NCBI RefSeq assembly: GCF_000024325.1
Contig: NC_013223.1
Coordinates: forward strand, 930,001 to 994,000
DNA length: 64,000 nucleotides
Direction of reading: 5' to 3'
Origin: Desulfohalobium retbaense DSM 5692
Lineage (GTDB): Bacteria; Desulfobacterota; Desulfovibrionia; Desulfovibrionales; Desulfohalobiaceae
In this document: positions 1-7,423 of the stretch, one piece after another
Layout: every line of letters begins with the position of its first letter
How positions within the stretch are numbered: position 1 is the first letter of the stretch
Translations under genes and position numbers: made by a program
The notes under the pieces: model-generated
Told to the model about the DNA's origin: nothing
The model's database searches: none
What the model saw: only the letters and a program-made list of their open reading frames with translations

Positions 1-1
1 C

Positions 2-442
2 TTCCTCCCTGCTGTCGCTCAGCGCCTTGGCGCGGCCGGAGTCAAGTTCAGGGCCTGCGCGGCATCACTTCCTCTGTTGGGGGAACTGGCGCAAGCTGCG
101 AACGATCAAGATTGGGGACGTGAGTTCCTGGATCTCATCCTGGCCGTGAAGGTTGTCGAGGACCAGGACGCCGCGCAGGCACATATCCGCCAATACGGCT
201 CGAATCACTCCGAGGCGATTTTGGCAACGGACCACAACCGGGCCATGCGCTTTTTGCGTGAGGTGGACGCCTCGGCCGTGCTGGTCAATGCCTCCACACG
301 TTTTAATGACGGGGGAGAATTGGGGCTTGGTGCCGAAATCGGGATCAGCACTTCCAAACTGCACGCTTACGGGCCGATGGGGGTTCATGAGTTGACCAGT
401 CGGAAGTTTGTCCTTTTGGGACAGGGGCAGGTTCGGTCCTAG
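2..442 (+). CDS. proA: Gamma-glutamyl phosphate reductase, C-terminal part (5' end outside window)
   Basis: Only the last ~146 residues are present; the frame is open from the window edge. The protein reduces gamma-glutamyl phosphate to glutamate-5-semialdehyde in proline synthesis, in the cytosol. The C-terminal signature is clear: a stretch [12 protein letters not shown], then [35 protein letters not shown] split over residues that end the family. The catalytic cysteine lies upstream, outside the window. The stop is 2 bp before the nadD start, so the two genes are probably cotranscribed, a frequent arrangement in bacteria. Confidence 0.93.
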   Translation, partial: FLPAVAQRLGAAGVKFRACAASLPLLGELAQAANDQDWGREFLDLILAVKVVEDQDAAQAHIRQYGSNHSEAILATDHNRAMRFLREVDASAVLVNASTRFNDGGELGLGAEIGISTSKLHAYGPMGVHELTSRKFVLLGQGQVRS

Positions 443-444
443 CC

Positions 445-1074
445 ATGCGTGTGGGCGTGCTGGGCGGGAGCTTTAACCCCGTGCATATCGGACATCTGCG
501 GCTTGCCCTTGAAGCGTTGGCTGTTGAGAACCTTGATCGGGTGGAGCTGGTGCCGGCCGCTGTGCCGCCGCACAAGCAAAACGAGATTTTGATGCCCTTT
601 TCGAAGCGGTGCGAACTGCTTGAGGCGGCTACACACTCGATACCCGAACTCGTGGTCAACCCTCTGGAAGGGCAGCGTCAGGGGCCTTCCTATACAGTGG
701 ATACCTTGCGAGTCTTCCACGCCTCCGTGGCCCCGGAAGAGCTCTTTTTTCTCCTTGGTTGCGGGGATTTTTTAACCCTGCCCCACTGGTACGCCTGGGA
801 GGATCTGCTGCAACTCACCAATTTTTGTGTTGTCGGGCGCAACGGGGAGGGGCGGGAAGCTTTGCGTTCCTTCGTTGAGGACCACTGTCAGGCCAAGCCT
901 CTCGCTGAGGATCTCTGGCAGCTGCCGGGGGCTTCGCGACGCGTTCGGTTTCTTCCTATTCCCCGTCTGGACGTCAGCTCCTCCCTGATTCGCCGATATT
1001 TGCGTCATGACCGTTCCATCCGCTTTCTGGTTCCTGATTGTGTTGTTGAGGTCTTGGAACAAGGCATGCAATGA
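445..1074 (+). CDS. nadD: Nicotinate-nucleotide adenylyltransferase
   Basis: A 209-residue NadD, normal length for the family. It transfers AMP from ATP to nicotinate mononucleotide in NAD synthesis. The N-terminus has the nucleotidyltransferase motif GGSFNPVHIGHL (GxFxPxHxGH), and near the C-terminus PIPRLDVSSSLIRRYL carries the second family motif (SSxxIR). The ATG follows the proA stop by 2 bp, so it is probably translationally coupled. It is followed by a bidirectional hairpin terminator and a convergent gene, which ends the transcription unit. Confidence 0.95.
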   Translation: MRVGVLGGSFNPVHIGHLRLALEALAVENLDRVELVPAAVPPHKQNEILMPFSKRCELLEAATHSIPELVVNPLEGQRQGPSYTVDTLRVFHASVAPEELFFLLGCGDFLTLPHWYAWEDLLQLTNFCVVGRNGEGREALRSFVEDHCQAKPLAEDLWQLPGASRRVRFLPIPRLDVSSSLIRRYLRHDRSIRFLVPDCVVEVLEQGMQ

Positions 1075-1146
1075 CGTCTGTCGCCGCGTGTGGAGCACCG
1101 GTTTCGTCTGACAAGGCGTTGGAGGGGCTGGCGCAAGCAGGCCCAT

Positions 1147-1178
1147 AAAAAAGCCGCTGGATATCCAACGGCTTTTTT
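1147..1178. terminator. Bidirectional intrinsic terminator between nadD and the phospholipase-like gene
   Basis: The sequence is a near-perfect stem: AAAAAAGCCG and CGGCTTTTTT arms, with an inner TGGA/TCCA pairing. It has an A-tract on one side and a T-tract on the other, so it can terminate both convergent transcripts. Confidence 0.85.
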
Positions 1179-1236
1179 GTGGGAAAAGAAAACCAGGGCC
1201 TGAGCGATTGGTTTGCCTCCGGGGCAAGCATTCTCT

Positions 1237-2109
1237 TTAGTTGCGCAGGCTCTGAAGCGTTGTCAGTTTGCGGTCGGGAAGAAAAAAGCGGTCGGCGGTG
1301 GCATTTTGTGGAGCCAAACGCCCCATTACCCGCCGGTACCGTTTGGCCTGGTCCAAGGAGGTGTACCCCATTGGATCGTAATCCAGTGCTGTGGCCTGAT
1401 CGGGATCGTTGAACAAGTCAATAATTACCGAAAGGGTCAGTTGGAGCATATCCTGGAGGTAGTCTTCTTCGTTGGCCATGGGCATCGCTTTGTCTATCAT
1501 CTCCAGCGAAACCCGCCAGGATTTGAGCCGGGATACGGCCACACCGCTTTGGAAAAGCTTCTTCTTGAGTTGGAAGCTGAGTTGGGGCTTTTCCAGGACA
1601 CTCACCAAGCGGGCGTCGGCGCGATGGTGGGCACCCTGTGAGACCAATTCCAGGGGCAGGTCGCGTCCTTCCTTCTGGTCGGCCTGCATCTCGATGTAGA
1701 CGTGGCTGAAACGACCAGATCCCGGGGTGCACTGGAGCATATTCGGGACGTAGTAGTTGTGGGCCACGGTATCGGCGGCCAAGTGGGCGAGGTAGCCGTA
1801 AGCGTAGGATTGGAGGGCTTGATCCCGGTTGCCTTCCAGCAAACGGAACCCAGTCCGCCAATTATGGCAATGGGTATCGGTCAGGGTTTTGCCCTTGCCA
1901 ACATACATGTCCGCGCTCAGACACCCATAGAGAAAATGTTGGGGAAAGGCGCTGACCGTATTGGCAATGCTGGGAAGGATGAGTCGGAGGTTTTCCAGGA
2001 TGAAATTTCCCGTCGCGACATGGATTCCCGGCCCCCAGGCAAGGGCGACATCATGCCACCCCAGGACCATGCCTGCCATAGCTATAAGGAAAAAAAGCAG
2101 TTTTTTCAT
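1237..2109 (-). CDS. Exported zinc-dependent phospholipase C-like protein
   Basis: A 290-residue protein with a signal peptide (basic MKKLL, hydrophobic core, likely cleavage after DVALA). The mature N-terminus WGPGIH resembles the Trp1/His zinc-ligand start of the zinc phospholipase C / S1-P1 nuclease fold (PF00882). Further histidine-rich motifs DTHCHNWRTG and GYLAHLAADTVAHNYYVP fit the remaining metal ligands. The likely role is a periplasmic or outer hydrolase acting on phospholipid or phosphodiester substrates; the substrate is not deducible. It stands alone on the minus strand, ahead of the shared terminator. The weak Shine-Dalgarno (GAGAG) suits the chosen ATG. Confidence 0.75.
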   Translation of the reverse strand: MKKLLFFLIAMAGMVLGWHDVALAWGPGIHVATGNFILENLRLILPSIANTVSAFPQHFLYGCLSADMYVGKGKTLTDTHCHNWRTGFRLLEGNRDQALQSYAYGYLAHLAADTVAHNYYVPNMLQCTPGSGRFSHVYIEMQADQKEGRDLPLELVSQGAHHRADARLVSVLEKPQLSFQLKKKLFQSGVAVSRLKSWRVSLEMIDKAMPMANEEDYLQDMLQLTLSVIIDLFNDPDQATALDYDPMGYTSLDQAKRYRRVMGRLAPQNATADRFFLPDRKLTTLQSLRN

Positions 2110-2252
2110 ACTCTCAATGACGATACGTCACGGTTCGGTTTTTTGTGCATTCATTCAGGGGGGCGGCAACCTTCAATGGCGGATTCCAAAGGGGCTTCCT
2201 CAAAGTGGAGCGGTAGCCTCTTTACTCGCTCATACCCGAGCAAAGAGGTCGT

Positions 2253-2513
2253 TTAGGACCGGTCTTTCCACAATCCGACCAGTTCACGCCGCACACGCTT
2301 GAATTCTTCGGCGGTCAAGCGTCCTTCACTGTGCATCCGTTTGAGTTCGGCTATCACGGTGTCAATGTCAGTAATGGAATGGGTGGGGTACCCCTTGTCC
2401 CGGAGTCGTTTGCTCACGCGATCCAGGGTGGAATTTCCCACTTTGCGGGCGATCTGTTTGCCGTGGTGTTTCGCCAAGTGGCGAAACGAATTCAGGAGGG
2501 TGCGCCGATTCAT
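2253..2513 (-). CDS. Small hypothetical protein with SHOCT-like C-terminus
   Basis: An 86-residue, strongly basic, soluble protein. AAAGGA precedes the ATG by 4 bp. The first half (RRTLLNSFRHLAKHHGKQIA) is an amphipathic basic helix. The end (VIAELKRMHSEGRLTAEEFKRVRREL) looks like a short two-helix SHOCT-type oligomerisation motif (LxxLxxxGxITxEEFxxxK). The function is unknown. It lies downstream of dnaA on the same strand, separated by ~130 bp. Confidence 0.6.
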   Translation of the reverse strand: MNRRTLLNSFRHLAKHHGKQIARKVGNSTLDRVSKRLRDKGYPTHSITDIDTVIAELKRMHSEGRLTAEEFKRVRRELVGLWKDRS

Positions 2514-2646
2514 TGTGTCCTTTGTGTTCAGCGACTCTGAAAAAGAAGCTCCAAGGAATTAGATAAAAGCCTTTGTGAGCCGTGTCAAGGCAGGGGAGGG
2601 AAAAGGACCAAGTGTTCGAGAGCGTTTGTGATTTTGCAGGCGGGGA

Positions 2647-4029
2647 TCAGGCGTTGAGGCGTTCTTCGATACGAACCGCTTGCCGACCCACTTGGCTGTC
2701 TCGCTGGATTTCGCGCTCGAGGTTGGTGATTCCTTTGAGGACAGTCGAGTGGCGGCGGTTGAAACGGGTTCCAATGTCCTTAAGGGAGAGGTCGGTGTGT
2801 TTTCTGGCCAGGTAAAAAGCGGTGTTACGAGCGACCACAATTTGCCGCTTTCGGCTTTTGGAGCGGAGTTTTTCTCCGGAAAGATTGAAGTTCTGGCAGA
2901 TAAGGGAAATGATGGAATCGATGTCCGGAACGGAGAGACACCGTTCGGTGAAATGGCCCAGAACTTCCTCGGCCAGCGCTTGGTTGATGCCTTGATTGAG
3001 CAAGCGGGCTTTTAGGGCCATGTTTTTGATGCAACTTTCCAGTTGCCGGATATCAGAATGGATGTTCTCAGCGACCATTTCCTGAACTTCTGTCGGGATA
3101 TGGATCTGGAAGCGCTGCGCTTTAGCCTGGATGATCTTCAGACGCATGTCCGCATCCGGTGCATCAATGGGGGCGATGAATCCGGAACAAAAGAGCGAGG
3201 TCAATTGGTTGTCCACTTTATTGAGTTCCTTGGGCAGGAAGGAACTGCTGAAGACAACCTTGCGGCCGTGCTGTTCAAGAAATTTGATGGTCGAGAGAAG
3301 TTCTTCCTGAATTTTTTCTTTGCCCTGGAAAAAGTGAACATCTTCAAGAAGCAAGACATCGAGATTTTTGCGGTAGCGGTCCTTGAAGGTGCCGATGGTC
3401 CTGTTTTTCAGAGCCATGATCATCTGATTGGCGAACTCTTCGGCCGTAACATATCCGACCCGCACCTGGGAATTTTTTTGGTTTTGAGCATAGTAATGTC
3501 CCACGGCATGCAGGAGATGGGTTTTGCCCAAGCCCGGCCCTGAGGACAAAAACACGCTTTCCGCCGGGAGGGTCTTGCGGCAGAGATTGGTGCAAGCGGC
3601 ATGGGCCAGTTGATTGCATTGGCCGATGATAAAGTCGTCGAAACTGTGCCGCCATTGTTGCGGCTGCGGGACATGGCTGTAGTCAATGGGCAAAGCCAAG
3701 TGCTCAGAACGCTGTTGAGAAGCAGCAGGTGTGGCAGTGTGATGCGTCGTGTTCGGCTCAGACGGAGACGGGGGCGGCGCGGTAACGGAGGCGTCCGAAG
3801 AAGCCTTAAGGGTGACCTCAGGGGAGAAGCCGAGGATCTCGGTTGCGGCAGAACGAATATCCTGAAGATAGCGGTCACGAACCCAGGATGCGACAAAGGC
3901 ATTGGGAGCGACGAGTTCCAGGGATCCTTCCTGGACCTGCCCCTCGAGCGGTTTGATCCAGATTTTAAAGATTCCTGGTTTGATCCGATTTTCGAGAATA
4001 TTTTGGATTTGACCCCACCGTGTGCTCAT
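2647..4029 (-). CDS. dnaA: Divergent DnaA replication-initiator paralogue
   Basis: A 460-residue protein with the full DnaA architecture. Domain I is at 1-65, a Pro/Ser/Thr-rich linker at ~80-115, the AAA+ domain at ~128-345 and the DNA-binding domain IV at ~368-450. Walker A GPGLGKTH is at 164-171 and the sensor II arginine is kept (SDIRQLE, R328). Several core positions are altered. Walker B reads LLLED rather than LLIDD. The box VII region reads VDNQLTSLFCSG (272-283) where E. coli has VEDRLKSRFGWG, so both conserved arginines, including the arginine finger, are Gln275 and Leu279. The recognition element GGRDHTTV is FNRRHSTV. dnaN is not adjacent. It is therefore probably a second, non-canonical DnaA; the main initiator may lie elsewhere. 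Confidence 0.85.
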   Translation of the reverse strand: MSTRWGQIQNILENRIKPGIFKIWIKPLEGQVQEGSLELVAPNAFVASWVRDRYLQDIRSAATEILGFSPEVTLKASSDASVTAPPPSPSEPNTTHHTATPAASQQRSEHLALPIDYSHVPQPQQWRHSFDDFIIGQCNQLAHAACTNLCRKTLPAESVFLSSGPGLGKTHLLHAVGHYYAQNQKNSQVRVGYVTAEEFANQMIMALKNRTIGTFKDRYRKNLDVLLLEDVHFFQGKEKIQEELLSTIKFLEQHGRKVVFSSSFLPKELNKVDNQLTSLFCSGFIAPIDAPDADMRLKIIQAKAQRFQIHIPTEVQEMVAENIHSDIRQLESCIKNMALKARLLNQGINQALAEEVLGHFTERCLSVPDIDSIISLICQNFNLSGEKLRSKSRKRQIVVARNTAFYLARKHTDLSLKDIGTRFNRRHSTVLKGITNLEREIQRDSQVGRQAVRIEERLNA

Positions 4030-4237
4030 AGGTTGTGTTCTTTACCTGCCAAGCGCGGTGATGAAAAATTCAAACATTCAAAATAGACAGGGCCAAGGGA
4101 AGAAAATAATCTACAGACTATACTACTGAAATGTTTATAAAATATTTCGCACTCCTGATGGCTACCCACCGGCGGATTCAATGAAAGCCCGCGAAGAATA
4201 CAGCTTCTTGTCTTGTCAAGAAGATTGTTTGATCGCT

Positions 4238-4257
4238 TGTGGAAAAAATTTTCCACA
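4238..4257. promoter_or_regulatory. Inverted pair of DnaA-box-like sequences
   Basis: The sequence TGTGGAAAA-AA-TTTTCCACA has two perfect 9-bp arms. Each arm differs from the consensus box TTATCCACA at one position. It lies about 210 bp upstream of the dnaA paralogue start and could serve autoregulation or origin binding. Confidence 0.5.
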
Positions 4258-4307
4258 GGGTGGAGTCATGAAAGCAGTCAAAATTTTACAATTTGATTTA
4301 CGAAGAC

Positions 4308-4332
4308 AAAAAAAGCGGCCCGGGGGCCGCTT
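4308..4332 (-). terminator. Intrinsic terminator for the antiporter-side minus-strand transcript
   Basis: An 8-bp GC-rich stem (AAGCGGCC / GGCCGCTT) is followed on the minus strand by a run of seven T. It sits just after the small membrane-protein gene. Confidence 0.8.
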
Positions 4333-4361
4333 GTATTATAGGCGTGTCAAAAAAACGACAT

Positions 4362-4574
4362 TTATTTTTTGCGACGCTGTCGATCTATGGCGATGCGAGT
4401 CAATCCAGCCAGCAATCCAGCGAGGAATCCCAGAAACAGGGAGCGACCGGGGGGGTATCCGAACCAACTGGCTATAAGGCCTATGGCGCCCCCAATAAGC
4501 AGGCCGCGCATAACGGGATGGTTAGTGGCGGTATTGATATATTTCTTTGGCACACGGACTCCTTTCGTGCCCAT
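4362..4574 (-). CDS. Small two-helix membrane protein
   Basis: A 70-residue protein with two hydrophobic segments: roughly 21-38 (MRGLLIGGAIGLIASWFG) and 45-60 (LFLGFLAGLLAGLTRIA). Both are glycine-rich, and a strongly basic tail (DRQRRKK) is likely cytoplasmic. No family is recognised. It follows the cNMP-binding gene in the same direction and precedes the terminator, so it may be the last gene of the antiporter operon; a role in that system is only suggested by position. Confidence 0.6.
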   Translation of the reverse strand: MGTKGVRVPKKYINTATNHPVMRGLLIGGAIGLIASWFGYPPGRSLFLGFLAGLLAGLTRIAIDRQRRKK

Positions 4575-4641
4575 GCGTCTTCAAAAGGACGCGCTGGGCG
4601 TGGATTTTCACCAATGAGGTCCAGGAGGTTGTCTCTGGGGG

Positions 4642-5154
4642 TTAAAATTGCGGCAAGACACATTGCATGACCGCGTCTTCCAAGAGTTCCTTCATATCGG
4701 GATGTTTCGTCAGAATAGACAGAAATTGGGCCGTGCGATGGTCGAGCCGGTGGTAGAGGATTTCGCACATCCGCTGCATCAGACGAAATCCGATATCCTG
4801 ATGGGCCTCAATGATGGCCTGCAGATCGTTTCTGGCGATGGTCAAGATGGTCGATGGTTCATCGCTTACAGCCGTGTAGGAGTGGGTCCCTTCTGAAATC
4901 AGGGCGTGCCAGCCGAAAGAGTAGCCGGGCTTGATTGAGGTCAGTGAAATCTCAATGTCTTTGGTGACCTGCATTTCCAGATAGGCTTTGCCGCTTTTCA
5001 GCATGTAGAAATTGTGGGCCTGGTGGCCGCGTTGATAAATTATTTCCCTGGCTTGGCACTCAAATTGGGAAATATAGGGCAACAGAATTTGGAGCTGGTC
5101 GTCATTCAGAGCGTCCAGTGCCTTCATCTTTTTGAGTTCGGAAATAGTGACCAT
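4642..5154 (-). CDS. Cyclic-nucleotide-binding-domain protein without DNA-binding domain
   Basis: A 170-residue protein comprising one Crp/Fnr-type cNMP-binding beta-roll (~10-130: REIIYQRGHQAHNFYMLKSGKAYLEM divided over the first strands, then IKPGYSFGWHALI). A short helical C-terminus follows. A Crp-type helix-turn-helix is absent, so it is more likely a ligand-sensing regulatory subunit than a transcription factor. The phosphate-binding cassette lacks the usual RxA signature (it reads THSYTAVSDE), so cAMP binding is uncertain. AAGGAG lies 11 bp before the ATG. It lies 15 bp downstream of an MrpD-like gene, which suggests that it modulates the antiporter. Confidence 0.75.
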   Translation of the reverse strand: MVTISELKKMKALDALNDDQLQILLPYISQFECQAREIIYQRGHQAHNFYMLKSGKAYLEMQVTKDIEISLTSIKPGYSFGWHALISEGTHSYTAVSDEPSTILTIARNDLQAIIEAHQDIGFRLMQRMCEILYHRLDHRTAQFLSILTKHPDMKELLEDAVMQCVLPQF

Positions 5155-5169
5155 AACGCAACGCGCTCC

Positions 5170-6936
5170 TTACATGAGAGTGAAGAAGACAATGAAAACG
5201 ATTGTAGCCGCAAAGGCGGAGACGCCAATGGGTACGCTACCCGTCGAGAGCATTTTTCGGATCTGGATTTTGCGGTGAGCGATTTCTTTGGGTTCGACCC
5301 CGTCAAGAGACCAAAGCGGTGTCAACACGTTGAGAACGATGTTCGAGGCCCCGTCGCGCATGTACCGGGCCAAGCGGGGCGCTGCCGTCCGCATGAACAC
5401 GTTGTCCGCCGTGGCATTGATGGAGTTGGTAACCACATCACTGGCCCGGAAAAACCACGTTGCCCCTCGACGGTAGAACCAGTCCGTGTCCAGGGTGATG
5501 GCCGGGTGTCCTCCAAGCTGATCAATATAGACCATAAAGGCGATCCCTGTCGCAATAAGCAACTGGAATTCACCAATCACGTGGCTCGGGGTGTAGGGGT
5601 GGTATTCGGCGCCAAAGGGCAGGATATTGTACAAGACTTCGGGATAGACCCCAATAAAGGTGCACAAAAACGCTGCGCCGCCCATGGCGAAGTGCATATT
5701 GATCGGCAATGAGCGCACAGTCAGTCCACGGTTCTTGGGAGCCACGAATGTGAAATAGGGGAGCTTGAGTCCGGTGTGCAGAAACGTTCCGATAGAGGCC
5801 AGAAGGAGCATAAGTTCGATGACCGGACGATGGATGCCCCCGGCTGCGCTGATGATCATGGTCTTACTCACAAAACCGTTGAAGCCAGGCACACCGGATA
5901 TGGAAAAGGCCCCGATCATGTACAAGACGACGGTGACGGGCATCAGTCGCCAGATGCCGCCAAGTTCACTGAGCTGGCGTTTGCCGGTGGCATAGATGAC
6001 TGCCCCGGCCCCCATAAAGAGAAGCCCTTTGTATAAAATATGGCAAAAAGCGTGGGAGGTGACCCCGTTGAGGGCAAGCGCCGAGCCCAGTCCCACTCCA
6101 CAGACCATGTACCCCACCTGACTGATGATGTGGTAAGCGAGCAGTCGCCGTATATCGTTTTCCAAAACCGCAAAGACAACACCGTACAGGGCCATGATCG
6201 CCCCGCCCCAGACCAAGATTTCGGTTCCGGGGAAGACAAGCGCCAGAGTCAGCACAGCCGTTTTCGTCGTGTACGCGGTCAGGTAGATCGAACCGGTGAC
6301 CGACCCTTCAGGATACGCGTCGGAGAGCCAGGCCGAAAGGGGAGGTACTGCCGCATTCAGACAAAAGCCGACAAGGATGAAGCTGAAGGCCAAGCCGGGC
6401 TCGGGGCGGACAATGGCCAGGGAGCCGGTGGCCAGGAGTTGGAAAACCACCCCGGCCATGAGACAGGCACCGCCGGCGATGTGCACGAGCAGGTAGCGCT
6501 GGCCTGCCTCTCGGGCGGCTTTGGTGTTGCGTAAAAAAATGATCGCCGCTGAGGTCACGGCCATGAGTTCCCAAAAGATAAAAAGCGTGAAGAAATCACC
6601 GGCAAAGGCGACTCCCAGGGAACTGCCGACATACGCGAATGCGGCCATGTGCTGAAACGGTTTGCGCTCGTGCAGGGCGAACGTGCTGGCCAGAAAAGCC
6701 ATAATGACAAAGACATAGGCAAAGCAGAGGCGAATGGGCTCGACCTTGAGCAGGGTCAAGTCATAGGCATTCAAAAACGGAACCGTCCAGTGGGCGCCCA
6801 GCGGCAAGGTCGTTAATTGCCAGAATGTGACCACCGGAACAGCCAAAATGAAGGCCTTTCTCGCGGTTCCCCGGAAAAAGGGGATCAAAAGAGCAGCACC
6901 AAGGAACAAGAGGGCTGGAGGAAACAGGCTAGCCAT
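5170..6936 (-). CDS. MrpD/NuoL-like proton-translocating antiporter subunit (third copy)
   Basis: A 588-residue polytopic membrane protein of the proton-conducting NuoL/M/N-MrpA/D family (PF00361), with ~14 or more predicted helices. The TM5 glutamate motif FIFWELMAVTS and the TM8 lysine (YTTKTAV) are kept. The TM7 motif that usually reads KxxxxPLHxWL is LNAAVPPLSAWL, so the first lysine and the histidine are replaced. A ~100-residue C-terminal extension (IDQLGGHPAITLDTDWFYRR onward) ends in a final helix, as in longer antiporter subunits. It overlaps the lipoyl-like gene by 8 bp, so it belongs to the operon. It probably forms one of several ion channels of the complex. Confidence 0.85.
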   Translation of the reverse strand: MASLFPPALLFLGAALLIPFFRGTARKAFILAVPVVTFWQLTTLPLGAHWTVPFLNAYDLTLLKVEPIRLCFAYVFVIMAFLASTFALHERKPFQHMAAFAYVGSSLGVAFAGDFFTLFIFWELMAVTSAAIIFLRNTKAAREAGQRYLLVHIAGGACLMAGVVFQLLATGSLAIVRPEPGLAFSFILVGFCLNAAVPPLSAWLSDAYPEGSVTGSIYLTAYTTKTAVLTLALVFPGTEILVWGGAIMALYGVVFAVLENDIRRLLAYHIISQVGYMVCGVGLGSALALNGVTSHAFCHILYKGLLFMGAGAVIYATGKRQLSELGGIWRLMPVTVVLYMIGAFSISGVPGFNGFVSKTMIISAAGGIHRPVIELMLLLASIGTFLHTGLKLPYFTFVAPKNRGLTVRSLPINMHFAMGGAAFLCTFIGVYPEVLYNILPFGAEYHPYTPSHVIGEFQLLIATGIAFMVYIDQLGGHPAITLDTDWFYRRGATWFFRASDVVTNSINATADNVFMRTAAPRLARYMRDGASNIVLNVLTPLWSLDGVEPKEIAHRKIQIRKMLSTGSVPIGVSAFAATIVFIVFFTLM

Positions 6937-7417
6937 GGATGATCACCTTGTCGTCAACTTGTTCTTGAACGTCGTATTTGGAGACTTTGAGATCAACGAG
7001 GGTTTCGCCGGGATGAATGAAGTCGTTGCGGTCCACAAAGCGGCGCATGATTGTCCCGGCCTGGGGAGAGCCAATGATCAGCCGTGCGTCACCGATTTCG
7101 ACCTCAACCATATCCTGTCCGGCGTCGACCTGATCTCCCTCGCTTACAAACCAGCGGCGGATCGTGCCCTGGTCCTGATCTTGAGCAAAGGCCCGCTTGG
7201 GAAGCGGGACAGTGGTGGCTTCCTGCCACAGCCAATGTTTGCCGATGGCCTTGGAAACGACAACGATAAGCGTACAGCCAAGAAAACCGTAAAAGGCTTC
7301 AAAGGCTGGCATGACATGCCAGAAGTATTCGGCGTGGTGTTTTGGCGGAAAGAAAAGGTCCAGAACACAGAATATGCCGATAGCCACAAGCGTGATGGTG
7401 TAAGTCCGTTTGCTCAT
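6929..7417 (-). CDS. Membrane-anchored lipoyl/biotinyl-like domain protein of the antiporter operon
   Basis: A 162-residue protein. Two N-terminal hydrophobic segments (~7-24 and ~38-57) are followed by a compact beta-rich domain (~85-150) that resembles a lipoyl/biotinyl carrier fold: a first strand ending GDQVDAGQDMVEVE, the hairpin turn, then SPQAGTIMRRF and HPGETLVDLKV. Where lipoyl domains have ETDKA the sequence is EIGDA, so the modified lysine is an aspartate. Covalent lipoylation or biotinylation is therefore not expected. It lies between two MrpD-like genes with an 8-bp overlap on one side and 6 bp on the other. It may be a structural or docking subunit; the function is unknown. Confidence 0.7.
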   Translation of the reverse strand: MSKRTYTITLVAIGIFCVLDLFFPPKHHAEYFWHVMPAFEAFYGFLGCTLIVVVSKAIGKHWLWQEATTVPLPKRAFAQDQDQGTIRRWFVSEGDQVDAGQDMVEVEIGDARLIIGSPQAGTIMRRFVDRNDFIHPGETLVDLKVSKYDVQEQVDDKVIIHG

Positions 7418-7423
7418 GTTCGC

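Larger units (their letters stand above)
4030..4361. other. Intergenic region upstream of the dnaA paralogue, possible DnaA-responsive control region
   Basis: This 332-bp gap separates the dnaA paralogue from the small membrane gene. It holds an AT-rich patch around 4105-4150, an inverted repeat CTTCTTG/CAAGAAG at 4204-4223, an inverted pair of DnaA-box-like 9-mers at 4238-4257 and the terminator at 4308-4332. It could be the dnaA promoter region or a minor origin-like element. No DNA-unwinding-element repeats or additional boxes were seen, so a replication origin is not established. Confidence 0.4.
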
